Source of the DNA: Leuctra nigra
Lineage: Eukaryota; Arthropoda; Insecta; Plecoptera; Leuctridae
DNA: 64,000 nucleotides
Direction: 5' to 3'
Assembly (NCBI GenBank): GCA_934045905.1
Contig: OW203764.1
Span: forward strand, 21,633,109 to 21,697,108
Translations under genes and position numbers: made by a program
Notes under the pieces: model-generated
The model's database searches: none
Told to the model about the DNA's origin: nothing
What the model saw: the letters and a program-made list of their open reading frames with translations, nothing else
Part shown: one piece after another, positions 48,301 to 58,800 of the stretch
Layout of the letters: each line of letters begins with the position of its first letter
Position numbering within the stretch: the stretch's first letter is position 1

Positions 48301-51300
48301 AACGCTTACTTATTAAAAAATAAATTAACATTTTATCTTTTGCTTTTTTAACTTCACCCGAAAACTAGACTAAGGCTAACTATTATTTAGTCTAAACTTT
48401 GGGGTTCAATGTGCAATCCACACAACGAAGTGGAGTAGGTATCAGTGGATAAACCTAGTCTTCTTCCTGAAGTAAGAGGTCCATAGATTTCTGCTGATAG
48501 GAACCACCTCCTAAAGGATAGCAATAAACAATCCATTATGAGGACTTAATAAAAAAAATTGTCTCTCTCCAGGGAGTAAACAGGAATGGTGGACTTTCTT
48601 TGATTTTTTTTAGATTAGAGGTTTTAAAGTTGTATCAACAACAGCTCACTGCTCACTTCACATCGAGACCGCGAAGAGCTCACCCGCCATCCAGAGTGCG
48701 CAGAGCTCACTTCACATCGAGACAGCGAAGAGCTCACCCGCCATCCAGAGTGCACAGAGCTCACTTCACACTGAGACCGCGAAGAGCTCACCCGCCATCC
48801 AGAGTGCACAGAGCTCACTTCACATCGAGACCGCGAAGAGCTCACCCGCCATCCAGAGTGCGCAGAGCTCACTTCACATCGAGACCGCGAAGAGCTCACC
48901 CGCCATCCAGAGTGCGCAGAGCTCACTTCACACTGAGACCGCGAAGAGCTCACCCGCCATCCAGAGTGCACAGAGCTCACTTCACATCGAGACCGCGAAG
49001 AGCTCACCCGCCATCCAGAGTGCACAGAGCTCACTTCACATCGAGACCGCGAAGAGCTCACCCGCCATCCAGAGTACACAGAGCTCATTTAACACCGAGA
49101 CCGCGAAGAGCGCAAGAAACGCACTAAGCTCTAATGGATTTTTAAAAAGAAGTTCGGGGTTACAGAAGGTAATTGGACTACCATCACCACCCACAGGAAA
49201 GATGACATCATCAACAAAGAAAATATCGGTGACAAAGATGGGAGCATCGCCACCACTGTCTCTGCCTGTGAAGGAAAAGAAAAATGGGTCACCACAACCG
49301 ACTGGAGCGGCAAACGAGTCATTGCAAACAACACGAGTAGCGACGAAGGAAACAGGAGCGATTAAAAAGACCATATGTCCAACAACCCGCCCTCAGCGCA
49401 TATCCAAACCCAAAATATTGAAATCGTACTGACATGAGGAAAATGTAGATCGCATCAACAAAAAATCAAATATCAAAAGATCAATCCTTTCAATTTCTAA
49501 ACAAGTCCATATAAATATAATGCATCAAAATATCCAAGCAATAAAAACCTCTAAAACGGGACTAGAGACTTTTCTAGATAAAAAAGACGACCAAGGCAAT
49601 CAAATAGATATAATATGTTTAACAGAGACAGTGGCAGTGGCAGTGGTCGAGGCAGGTCGTGTTTGATAGCTCCGCGAAACAAGTTCCTTTCAGTAGTGGA
49701 AATGACGAATGTTGTTACGAGATCTAGGAAAACTGTGCCAAGTTTGGATGGTACCGTTGTTGACAATGAGGACAAAAATAAAAGTGTTCGTGAAATTATC
49801 GAAATATTCGACGATTTAAAAAGTATTGACTTAAGTTTTACCGAGGACAATAGTGTTATAGTACGTAATTTGCCTCTGTCTGAGCAAATGCCTCAGAGTG
49901 ATGTGGATTTCTTAATAAGAGAAAACAATCTGTTAAGAAAAAGAATATCCGATCTAGAATATATTACTCAACTGCAACGAGATAAAATAGATCAATTAGA
50001 GTTGAAGCTAAAAGAAGAAATCTCGACTACAGTGGAGCACGAATTGACCTTGGCGGGAGATATACCCGTTCATCGCAATCCCGATGTCGGCGATGTCAAC
50101 AAGGAACGCATTGTCCTTGGCGGCAGAAATACCAGCGCATCGCGTCAGCGAGATCACCGGAGAAGAAAACCAACAACAGGCGAGGAGGTCATCACGAATG
50201 ACGGCGAAATTCCTGAATTCGAGCCGCATCAGCACCATAGCAACGATGACGCTCATTCACATGGGCAACAGATAAATAACTATCAACAAATGCAGCGTGA
50301 TAAGTGGAAAAACGTCGGTAAAGTGCAAAATGAAGTGAGTAGTGCAGTAGCTCCCAAGTATGTGCGTATTAAGCGCTGTTTTCAGTGCCAACGTTATGGA
50401 CACATCGCTAGAGAGTGTCGAGGTGAAATGGTGTGCGAGTTTTGCGCAGGACCGCATAACATTCGTGTCTGCGAAGAGGAAATCATGAACTGTATAAATT
50501 GTATTAGATATAAAGGTAGATGCAAGCTAGATATTAGCACGGTGCATGAAGCCAGTGACCTTAACTGCTCTTATTACGTAAAAATAAAAAATGACCTGTC
50601 CAAACAAAAAATGTAGCAACTAAAGGATGGCTTGCCGAGCAGTAGTATAGAAGCTATTACATTAATAGATAATGCAGAGCATGAAGATACAGATATCATA
50701 CATTTAAATGCTCAAAGTTTAACAAAGAACTATTATGATATTCTAACTTACATTAAGAAAATAAATCCGATTTTAATAGGCATTGGGGAAACTCATGTAA
50801 ATGATAAGATATATGACAAAGAAATTGACATACCTGGTTATAGAATGATCAGATGTAATTCTCATTCGAGATTTACGGGGGGAGTTATTATGTATGTTAA
50901 AAATAACATCAGTGCAAATGTCATTGTTAACATAAGTGAAAAGAAATTAGGATACTGGTTTATTGGGGTGCAGGTCTGTATTAGAGGATCCACATGTGTT
51001 ATATACACAGGGTACATATCTCCTAATGCTAAGAAAAAAGAAGCAGTTAATTTTATTGAGAAGATTTTTGAAGATGTTAAGAAAGTTAAAGGTATATTTA
51101 TTATGATAGGGGATCTAAACTTTAATTGGTTGGTAAATGTTGGGTATGTTAAGAGACTGAAAGAGCTACTTGCTGAATATGGTCACAAACAGATTATAAA
51201 GGTCCCTACTAGAGTGACGAAAGACACAAAAACTCTCATCGATATTGTAATTACAAATTATGGTGCACTGGTAACTGCAGATATCATGCCTAATGTTAGT

Positions 51301-54300
51301 ATATCTGATCACGAGGTGATTGGTGTCACTATTAGAAACGCTCAGATAAATAAAAAAGAAGCCAAGGATGTGACAAGATGGGTCGATGACTGGAATAATT
51401 ACAATAGTGATGCTTTTAGGAATGACCTTTATACGAGAGATTGGAGTTATAATGATTTGGATTTGGATTCCAAGTACAAGGTGTGGAAGACAAACATATT
51501 AGAGTCTAGGAATGAGTGTTTACAAAAAGTTGAAGTAACAAGAAAAAATAGAAAGAATATTCCGTGGCTAGGTAGGGAAATTAAAGAAAATATATCTAGC
51601 AGAAACTTATTGTATAAGAGGGCTAAAGTGTCGGGTAATCATGATGACTGGATACAGTATAAAAAGAGTAGAAATGTGGTTACCAGAAGTCTCAAGTCTG
51701 CTCAAAGAAATTACTATGAAAGAAAAATTGATGATGTTAAAGGGGATAGTAATAAGTTATGGCGTACACTTAAAGGAATTTGTAATACAGAAATGAAATG
51801 TGATATTCAGAATGAAATTGTAAATAATGAAGATATCTTGTTGACGGAGGAAAAGGATATTGCTAATGCTTTTAACAATTATTTTCTTGACAGTATCACT
51901 AAGATAGTTGAAAGTATTCCAAATTTGGATCATTATACAGTAGAGGAAGAAAATGTAAATACTTTTGAATCTTTTAAAAGTATATCTCTTGTGACTCTAG
52001 AACATGAAATGAAAAGTTTGAAAAGCATAAAAGGTGATGTAGATGGTATACCGTATAAACTTTTCATGGATTCCCATAAAGTGTCCAAATACTTTGTTCT
52101 TGATTTTATAAATATGTCATTATCGCAGGGCTGTTTTCCTACTGATTTAAAGGAATCTACCATCATTCCTATTCCTAAGGTGAAAAATACGATTCAAATG
52201 TGTGAATTTAGACCTATAAACATGTTGGCAATCATGGATAAAATACTTGAGAGTGTGGTACACAGTCAATTAAGCGAGTACCTGGATGTAAATAAACTTT
52301 TGTACATTAATCAATCTGGATTCCGAGAGAAACACTCATGTGAGACAGCAGTTCAGGGTCTCCTAGCTAAATGGATGAAAGATGTAGATGATAATAAAGT
52401 TACGGTAGCAGTTTTTCTGGATCTTAAAAGAGCGTTTGAGACCGTTAATTTGGATAGATTACTCTACAAAATCAGGTATAAATATGGTATAGAAGGAACT
52501 GTTCTCAAGTGGCTACAAAGCTATTTAGTTGGAAGGTACCAAAAGGTCAAATATGGGAAGTGTTTGTCCGAGAAGAAATTGTGTATTCATGGTGTTCCAC
52601 AAGGCTCTACATTGGGACCATTACTTTTTATTATGTATATTAATGATATTCCGAGTGTTGTTGAAAAATGTTTTTTAAATTTGTATGCGGATGACATGGT
52701 GATTTCTGTAGCTTCTGAAAATGTAAATGAAGCCATATGTACAATAAACCATGAACTTATAAACGTAGTAAATTGGCTTCATGTAAATAAACTTAAACTC
52801 AACGAAAGTAAATCAAAAATGATGGTAATTGGTAGAAAAAATGTAATGAAAAACACTCAGCCGCATGATAATGTAACTATAAGTGGAATTAATATTGAGT
52901 GTGTGGAATTTTATAAATATTTGGGAGTTTTAATTGATAATAGACTATGTTTTAAGAAACATATTCAAGATGTTATAAGTAAATTAGGAAAGAAAATCGG
53001 ATATATGTATAGAGTTGGAGGTAATCTATCAACATGGACTAAAGTTATGATATATAACTGTATTATAAAACCGCATTTTACATACTGCAATACTTTGTTT
53101 TATAATAACACACAAGAAGATATTAATAGGTTGCAGATCATGCAGAACAAAGTAATGCGATGTATTCTTAGAGAAAGGAGGATGACCCCAACGAGTGGCA
53201 TGAGAGAAAAACTTAAATGGTGTACTATCAGAGAAATGATAGACATAGCTGTGTATATATTTGTTTTTAAAATTTATAAAGGGTATATGCCAAAGTATTT
53301 TATCATTGACAAATCTCTGCATGAACACATGACTCGTCATGCAGATGATGCTTTTCTTACGCATTGTAACTACAGTAGGTTAAATAACAGTATATTTTAT
53401 AAAGGGTTTAGGGATTTTAACAAAATCCCTAGAGTAATCAAAGATAGCAAAGATGTTCACGAGTTTAAGTTGGCTATAACTAAACATGTCAAAAGTGAGA
53501 GCAATTAATATGCTGTGTATTAAATAGTGTTGTGGATGTAGTTTAATAAGTTTTATAAGGAACAATGTTTATCAATGACTGTCTTTTATAATTACAATGT
53601 AATTCACAAATGACAATAAAAAATACTGAATACTGAATACTGAATACAGAACACTGGTTGAACAGCGATAATTTAGAGTCAACAAACATTTGTAACTATA
53701 ACCTTAAAAGTAATTTCAGTAGAGTAACACATAAACATGGGGGGTCAGCTATATTTGTAAATAATAAATTAACACAAGACGTAAAAGCTAGAAATGATAT
53801 AAATAATCTAAGTAAAGAAATAGACATTGAACTAGCAGCTATAGAATTAAACTATGCGAACAACACACGGAACTTAGTAGTGATCTCCACTTATAGATCG
53901 CCATTAGGAGATTTAAATCATTTTATGGCCACTTTGGAACACATTCTAGAAAAAATTACTTCAGAAAATAAAGATGTTGTCCTAACTGGCGACTTTAATA
54001 TAAATACTTCTACAAAATCAAGGGAGAGTGAAAATCTAATAAACTTAATTGCTGCATATAATTTAAAATTAACAATACAAGGGCCAACTAGGATCGATTC
54101 TAGATTCAATACGGCCAAGACAATAGACAACATAGCGACCAATCTACCCAGCTATATGTTCTCTACTGAGGTTACAGAAAACAATCTCTCAGACCACACG
54201 GCTCAAATTATTTCAATAAAACTAAAATCAAAATTTAATCCTCCAAGCAAAACAATTAACATTCGAAAATTGAATAAAGAAAATACGGATAATTTTAAAG

Positions 54301-57300
54301 ACATGCTTAAACACACATCCTGGGAGGAAATGTATAAACTCGATGATCCAAATGAAAAATACAACATGTTCTCATCAATCCTTTGTGAAAGTTTTGATCA
54401 ATGTTATCCAGTAAAAAGTGTGAAAATAAACCATAAATTTATAAAGCAAGAATGGATTTCACCAGGAATTAAAAATTCGGCAAAGAACCTAAAATTTCTT
54501 TATCAGCTACAGCTTCACTACAAAACTGAAAAATTAATAACAAAATACAAACTCTATAAAAAAATTTACAAAAAAACTATAAAAGCAGCAAAACGACTGA
54601 TAATAAACAAAAAAATAAAGGAGAAATCAGGTATTGATAGAACAAAAACCATATGGGAGATAGTGAAAAGGCACACTAATAAGTCAAAGATTCAACAAAA
54701 CAAAAACATTGTCATAAATCATGAAAACCAAACTATCAAAGATCCCATAAAAATTGCTAATATTCTAAATAAAGACTTCGCTAACATAGCCCAAAACCTT
54801 GATGTAAATTCTTCAGAAAATGCGTTTAATAGGCATTTAACTAAAGCAAAGCGACCCGTAAATTCATTTTTCATGGACAGTACATGCGATACAGAAATAA
54901 TTCAAATTACATCAAAGCTAAAAAACAAAAAGTCAGCTGGAGTAGACAACCTCCCAACTTGTATATTAAAGAAAATTGTTACGAATATCTCTCTACCGCT
55001 AGCACATATTTTTAACGACTGTATTGATAAGGGAACCTTTCCAAAAAAACTAAAAATAGGTAAAATCACACCGTTGTTTAAGAAAGGGGATAGAAATAAG
55101 TCGGAAAACTATCGACCGATATCAATTCTACCCAGTATATCAAAAATTTTTGAAAAATTAATTCACACTAGAATAATAACATACCTTGAGAGGGAAAAAC
55201 TTCTTACAGAAAGCCAGAGCGGATTTCGGAAAAATAAATCGACGACTAACACAATAGATAACTTCATTCAAAACACTATAAAGGGATTAGAGGATGGTGA
55301 ACAAACCATTGGAGTTTTTTGCGACCTGGCAAAGGCCTTTGACAGTATTAACCATAAAATACTATTAAGTAAACTGGAATATTACGGAGTCAGAGGACCT
55401 GCCCTAGATCTACTCAAATCATATATGCAAGATAGGGTGCAACAAGTTGAAATTACACATATGAATGAAAAGAGAGAGGAAATAAAACATTTATCAAATC
55501 CAGAACCTATAATAAATGGTGTTCCACAAGGTTCAATCCTAGGTCCACTTTTATTTATAATTTACATTAATGACCTCCCCGACACAATTGTAGCTTCAGA
55601 AATCTACGCAGATGACACAAATATTACAATTACAGGCAAAACCAAGCTAAATCTTGAAGAAAATGCAAAATGTACTCTGTCAAATGCAACAAAATGGTTT
55701 TATGATAATCATCTGCTAATTCAAGAAACAAAAACAAATTATATGCATTTCAAATTAAAAAATGTAATAAATGAAACACCATTAAAAATTGTTATGTCAA
55801 ATAAAAACGAAACTAGTTATCTAAGGGGAGTTGAGCAAACTAAATTTTTAGGAATCATTATCGATAAAAATCTAAACTGGAAAAGTCACTGCCAAAACTT
55901 GTTAAGTAAACTCAACTCGGCATATTTCTCTTTAAAAACCATCGTAAATTTAACAAACACTAAAACGGCGAAATTAGTATATTATGCAAATATCGAATCA
56001 CATATACGGTATGGGATTCAGTTCTGGGGCAACTCAACTGATGCATCCAAAATATTTATACTTCAAAGAAAAGCAATTCGGGCTCTATTTGGACTCAAAT
56101 ACAAAAATAACACTTACATCAAGCCAGATTGCAAACAACATTTTGTAAAACATAAAATTTTAACGATGCCTTGCTTATACATTCTAGAGTCGATACTTGC
56201 AATTAGGTCCCAAGAAGAATTAATACAAAACAACAGTGATATTCATAAATACAACACCCGACAGAAAAATAACTTTCATGTAGATAGGCACAGGTCAACA
56301 TGTACTCAAAAAAACTCTCTATTTTTCAAAACAAAAATGTATAATGCCCTGCCTAAAAATTTAAGAGATATACAAAAATACTCGCTGTTCAAAAAGCAAG
56401 TGAAAGAACTGTTAGTAAGTAAGGTATATTATTCGGTAGATGAGTTCCTGCTAGACAAATAAAAATAAACATATGTTTAATAATAACAACAATAATATTA
56501 TTGTCATTATATTATTATTATTATTAAAATTATTAATTATTAATATTATTGTGTACCTGTCTAATTTCATTTTTTGACATTGAATCTCGTGAATGTGTAA
56601 TAAATAATACTATGTAACTAGATTTAAAATATAACTGTAGCATGTAGATGTTAATTTATTTTATTTTTTTAATTGCAATGCTATTAAATATGTACTAGGT
56701 TACTAGATTTAGTTCGATGTAACCTTTCCACATACTCCACTGAATGGTGTCGACCATAGGAGTCCTTTCAAATGTATGTACCTCTTTAAAATGTACTCAT
56801 TGAATATGGAAATAAAACTGAACTGAACAGCAAGTTTATATTGCGACTTTTACATTCCAGATTTTCTATTAAAAGAAAGTCACAGAAGGAAGAGGGCTTC
56901 AGTCAATGGGAGTCCTGGATGCCTATTCTCGAATCGAACCGCATGCGAAAATGTTCGACTATGCGAAATCAAGTGAAATATTTTGTTTGTCAAGATAAAG
57001 TAGCTGAATCCATTGTGCAGAGCTCATTTCCACAAGCCGAATATTTTTAACAGACCCATGATTATTCCCCGTGGTGGGAAGGTCAGTCCCGAATAGGGTG
57101 GAGTGGGGGGAAGAGTCTGCAAAAGTCAATGTCGTAATTTCATTACACAAGACTAAGCTTTTAGGTATAGCCTAGGTAGTACCTACTATCTACCTTACTA
57201 CAGAGCTCTGTAGTAGAGTTTTGTAAAATCTATTTGGCCCTACATTTATTATTAGCTACAATGTCCAATTACTCAAGTCAACACTACTCATAATTCTCAC

Positions 57301-57889
57301 ATATTTTGTACAGGCCAGTTTAAATTCATGAAAATCTTTTTTCTCCTTGATTTCATTATGAAGTTTATTTATTATTCCCGACCCTTTTATAGCCAACACC
57401 GTGCTTAGGCCGTAGATAACCTACTACTGCGGGAGCTCGACTGGTAAGCACGACCTGTTGTGACACTTGACAGTTGGCGTGGCGACCATTTTTGCATCGG
57501 AACACACTTTTATGTCTGTGGTTGACCTGCCTCCAGTTTTCAGCATATTGTGCAGCAAAATGACAAAGAAGTTTGGAAACATGTTTATGAAAGTTGACCT
57601 TGATCTCCTAAAACCTCAACATCCAGAAATCATCCAATCTACCCTGTCTTATAATACCTGACAGTGACACCACGTGTATGCATTATTTACCACTTGTAGA
57701 TCCTGGATTTGTCCTGAATGCACTCACCTCTTTATCATGTTTGGACAATTTGGCAAATCGAATAGCCTTCCATACATAGACTTCTTGAGAATGTATCTGT
57801 TGCACTTTGTAACACTTTCCAAACCCTCCTTCTCCTATTAAACTTAGTACCTTATAATCTTTTATTTTCAATCTATCAGACATTTTCAA
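45365..57889 (-). CDS. Nek2: Nek2-like mitotic serine/threonine kinase, four exons
   Basis: Exons (minus) are 57889-57728, 48040-47883, 47791-47548 and 46525-45365. Borders are GT/AG and phases fit (0, 2, 0), giving about 574 aa. Exon 1 carries the glycine loop (GEGGFGKCY) and the ATP lysine (VYVWKAI). Exon 2 has SEVNLLRELDHPNIVRYYGH and the hinge MEYCQGGDL. Exon 3 has IHRDIKPANVFLD, GDFGLA and VGTPYYMSP. Exon 4 has SDVWSLGCLIYQMC and, after the kinase domain, a coiled coil (about residues 310-360, RLEGLKLRESLLREKELAI) as in Nek2, where it drives dimerisation. Nek2 acts at the centrosome in mitosis. Met3 (MSDRLKIKDY) is an alternative start. Intron 1 (9.7 kb) holds two antisense LINEs; intron 3 holds a long palindrome. 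Confidence 0.93.
46678..47317. mobile_element. ~640-bp imperfect palindrome (foldback element) in Nek2 intron 3
   Basis: The ends are TTCGACACTAAAA and TTTTAGTGTCGAA. Inner arms pair over long distances: GTCAATCGTAACGAGTTCAG with its reverse complement near 47195, GAAATAACAGAAATTG with 47150-47165, CAAATTCTTGTGAAAACGAG with 47060-47080, and ATTTGACAGATTGCAATTG with 47020-47040. The loop is about 45 nt. The extreme arms are less well paired and there is no coding, so it is a foldback transposon. Confidence 0.85.
48041..48600. other. Nek2 intron 1, part next to exon 2
   Basis: AT-rich, non-coding; no exon or element was recognised. Confidence 0.6.
48614..49432 (+). CDS. Putative ORF1 of LINE-A with an 18-residue tandem repeat
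   Basis: This frame is open for 272 codons and is the same frame as the endonuclease start downstream. About eight copies of SSLHIETAKSSPAIQSAQ are followed by a Ser/Thr/Lys-rich basic tail and a TGA stop. No AUG was found near its beginning, so the true start is unknown. No zinc knuckle is seen. The repeat is open in other frames and on the other strand too, which weakens the coding case. Membership in LINE-A rests on position and shared frame. Confidence 0.4.
   Translation: MRGFKVVSTTAHCSLHIETAKSSPAIQSAQSSLHIETAKSSPAIQSAQSSLHTETAKSSPAIQSAQSSLHIETAKSSPAIQSAQSSLHIETAKSSPAIQSAQSSLHTETAKSSPAIQSAQSSLHIETAKSSPAIQSAQSSLHIETAKSSPAIQSTQSSFNTETAKSARNALSSNGFLKRSSGLQKVIGLPSPPTGKMTSSTKKISVTKMGASPPLSLPVKEKKNGSPQPTGAANESLQTTRVATKETGAIKKTICPTTRPQRISKPKILKSY
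48650..49110 (+). repeat. 54-bp minisatellite
   Basis: About 8.5 copies of a 54-bp unit (GAGCTCACTTCACATCGAGA, then CCGCGAAGAGCTCACCCGCC, then ATCCAGAGTGCGCA). Variation is limited to a few sites (CATCG/CACTG, GCGC/GCAC). The unit is a multiple of three, so several frames stay open. Confidence 0.95.
49520..49626 (+). pseudogene. LINE-A ORF2, 5' fragment (endonuclease start)
   Basis: It starts at the first in-frame ATG in the first strand of an APE-type endonuclease (INIMHQNIQAIKT) and runs to DIICLTE. It is cut by the LINE-B insertion and resumes at 53651 with the phase kept. ORF2 therefore seems to have been open when it was interrupted. Confidence 0.8.
49702..50616 (+). CDS. LINE-B ORF1: coiled coil plus zinc-knuckle RNA-binding protein
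   Basis: The product is about 304 aa from the first element-encoded ATG (49702); the frame is open further upstream into the host LINE by chance. A leucine-rich coiled coil (ENNLLRKRISDLEYITQLQR) lies around residues 75-115. A C-terminal zinc-knuckle set includes CFQCQRYGHIAREC (CX2CX4HX4C), CEFCAGPHNIRVC (CX2CX3HX4C) and a third Cys-rich piece. The family binds element RNA. It ends at TAG (50614-50616), followed by CAACTA, which is a readthrough-type context. Confidence 0.88.
   Translation: MTNVVTRSRKTVPSLDGTVVDNEDKNKSVREIIEIFDDLKSIDLSFTEDNSVIVRNLPLSEQMPQSDVDFLIRENNLLRKRISDLEYITQLQRDKIDQLELKLKEEISTTVEHELTLAGDIPVHRNPDVGDVNKERIVLGGRNTSASRQRDHRRRKPTTGEEVITNDGEIPEFEPHQHHSNDDAHSHGQQINNYQQMQRDKWKNVGKVQNEVSSAVAPKYVRIKRCFQCQRYGHIARECRGEMVCEFCAGPHNIRVCEEEIMNCINCIRYKGRCKLDISTVHEASDLNCSYYVKIKNDLSKQKM
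50617..53508 (+). CDS. LINE-B ORF2: APE endonuclease and reverse transcriptase
   Basis: The frame is open from directly after the ORF1 stop to 53508 (963 codons). The endonuclease has IIHLNAQSL, GETHVND, GDLNFNW and SDHEVIG. The reverse transcriptase has SGFREKHSCETA, VFLDLKRAFE (motif A), GVPQGSTLGPLLFIMYIND (motif B) and YADD near codon 690. There is no in-frame AUG before the middle of the endonuclease (the Met in GYRMIRC), so translation needs readthrough of the UAG, a non-AUG start, or another route. No disabling mutation is seen. Confidence 0.92.
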   Translation, partial: QLKDGLPSSSIEAITLIDNAEHEDTDIIHLNAQSLTKNYYDILTYIKKINPILIGIGETHVNDKIYDKEIDIPGYRMIRCNSHSRFTGGVIMYVKNNISANVIVNISEKKLGYWFIGVQVCIRGSTCVIYTGYISPNAKKKEAVNFIEKIFEDVKKVKGIFIMIGDLNFNWLVNVGYVKRLKELLAEYGHKQIIKVPTRVTKDTKTLIDIVITNYGALVTADIMPNVSISDHEVIGVTIRNAQINKKEAKDVTRWVDDWNNYNSDAFRNDLYTRDWSYNDLDLDSKYKVWKTNILESRNECLQKVEVTRKNRKNIPWLGREIKENISSRNLLYKRAKVSGNHDDWIQYKKSRNVVTRSLKSAQRNYYERKIDDVKGDSNKLWRTLKGICNTEMKCDIQNEIVNNEDILLTEEKDIANAFNNYFLDSITKIVESIPNLDHYTVEEENVNTFESFKSISLVTLEHEMKSLKSIKGDVDGIPYKLFMDSHKVSKYFVLDFINMSLSQGCFPTDLKESTIIPIPKVKNTIQMCEFRPINMLAIMDKILESVVHSQLSEYLDVNKLLYINQSGFREKHSCETAVQGLLAKWMKDVDDNKVTVAVFLDLKRAFETVNLDRLLYKIRYKYGIEGTVLKWLQSYLVGRYQKVKYGKCLSEKKLCIHGVPQGSTLGPLLFIMYINDIPSVVEKCFLNLYADDMVISVASENVNEAICTINHELINVVNWLHVNKLKLNESKSKMMVIGRKNVMKNTQPHDNVTISGINIECVEFYKYLGVLIDNRLCFKKHIQDVISKLGKKIGYMYRVGGNLSTWTKVMIYNCIIKPHFTYCNTLFYNNTQEDINRLQIMQNKVMRCILRERRMTPTSGMREKLKWCTIREMIDIAVYIFVFKIYKGYMPKYFIIDKSLHEHMTRHADDAFLTHCNYSRLNNSIFYKGFRDFNKIPRVIKDSKDVHEFKLAITKHVKSESN
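53651..56462 (+). CDS. LINE-A ORF2, 3' part: endonuclease remainder and reverse transcriptase
   Basis: The frame continues from the 5' fragment, encoding about 936 aa: HGGSAIFV, GDFNINTS and LSDHTAQI of the endonuclease, then SGFRKNKSTTNTID, GVFCDLAKAFDSINH (motif A), GVPQGSILGPLLFIIYIND (motif B) and YADDTNI of the reverse transcriptase, and a C-terminal domain. No stop or frameshift occurs before 56462. It is separated from its own start by LINE-B and so cannot now make a complete enzyme. Confidence 0.9.
56831..57727. other. Nek2 intron 1, part next to exon 1
   Basis: Nothing was recognised. An open frame at 57467-57661 (plus) has no domain and opposes the Nek2 gene. Confidence 0.55.
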
Positions 57890-58800
57890 TAAAGCATTAT
57901 AGATTAGTAAAATAAAGATTTCAAGTTACAGATACGGCATTCAAACCAAACTGTCAAACACTCATTTGAAACAGCGCAGGGGCGGCAGTAGCTTGTTTGT
58001 TGCTTGTTGTGATTGGCGGTGGCACGAGTACATCTACCCAATGAGAGCTCTAGGAGAAGAGATCAAGGTTATTCAAGGTCTATTGATGAGACGATGGGTT
58101 TCTATTTGGCAACACTGCCGCAGTGAAAAAGGGTGGAGACGCCATGCCAACCTGTGCATTTATGCACAGTACAAGTTTTTTGGTGATTTTCTAATAATTT
58201 AATTTTAATCATCTGTTTCTTACACAAAAACTTGTCAGATGAATCACAAGTCTAGTCCAAGTACTCAAAAATCTGTAAAATTTTACAAACAGGCGTATCG
58301 TGTTGAATGGGAGTCTATGCCAGATTTCAAAGGTATGGTCAACGTTTGGTATTTAGTCACAGAAACTGGGACCCTTTTTCTTATGTTGGGAATTTACTAG
58401 TCTTGAAATTTGAAATCTTGGTACCATTTTCAAACATCGGCTCATTGCAATTGAGACTAAATACCAAGTGCAAAACTAGAATAGAATGAATAGAGTAGGT
58501 CCTGATAATTTTTTTCTTTGTGGTGGGTGTCATCCAAATTCTGACTGGAGGAATGGGATGGCAATGAATGGGCAAAATATATTGATATTTCGATATGTTG
58601 ATACATGCACAAGAATAAATCGATGCAATTCATATGATTCATTCAAAATAGTTTATTGTTAGTGTGTTTTGCATTTTTTTAATTAGTTTTGCTTGTGCCT
58701 TGAAAAGGCCACTTCAAAGGACTGGTGAAACGTTCAAATAAAATACGTAGCATCAATGGAATTACATGTCAATTTTAATATGATGCCTCAGACATCATAA
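57890..58800. other. Upstream of Nek2; small inverted repeat
   Basis: Probably contains the Nek2 promoter (right of 57889), but no element was identified. TTGGTATTTAGTC near 58347 and GACTAAATACCAA near 58455 form an inverted pair about 110 bp apart. Confidence 0.5.

Larger units (their letters stand above)
49627..53645 (+). mobile_element. CR1/L2-group LINE (LINE-B), apparently intact, nested in LINE-A
   Basis: The 4.0-kb element is bounded by a 5-bp duplication ACAGA (49622-49626 and 53646-53650). It has ORF1, ORF2 in the same frame and a 3' tail of TACTGAA repeats, a short microsatellite tail typical of the CR1/L2 group. It starts GACAGTGGCAGTGGCAGTGG. Both ORFs are free of frameshifts, so it is the youngest layer of the locus. 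Confidence 0.9.
48614..56830 (+). mobile_element. CR1/L2-group LINE (LINE-A), split by a second LINE
   Basis: The 5' part is 48614 (uncertain) to 49626 and the 3' part 53651-56830. The endonuclease domain breaks off at ICLTE and resumes with HW at 53652, in frame. The 3' UTR ends in a short ACTGAACTGAAC tail. It is antisense to Nek2 and lies in its intron 1. The insert 49627-53645 is a younger LINE. The 5' end could not be fixed. Confidence 0.82.

Noticed and set aside
48600..49127. 175-codon Arg/His/Pro-rich ORF and its 154-codon antisense ORF
   Set aside because: They are alternative frames of the 54-bp minisatellite; only the frame continuous with LINE-A was kept, with low confidence.
49615..49701. 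ORF1 of LINE-B starting at 49615
   Set aside because: That ATG lies in the host LINE-A and target duplication (before 49627), so it is a chance in-frame extension; 49702 is the first element-encoded ATG.
57467..57661. 64-codon plus-strand ORF near Nek2 exon 1
   Set aside because: No known domain, opposite strand to the kinase and short; no support.
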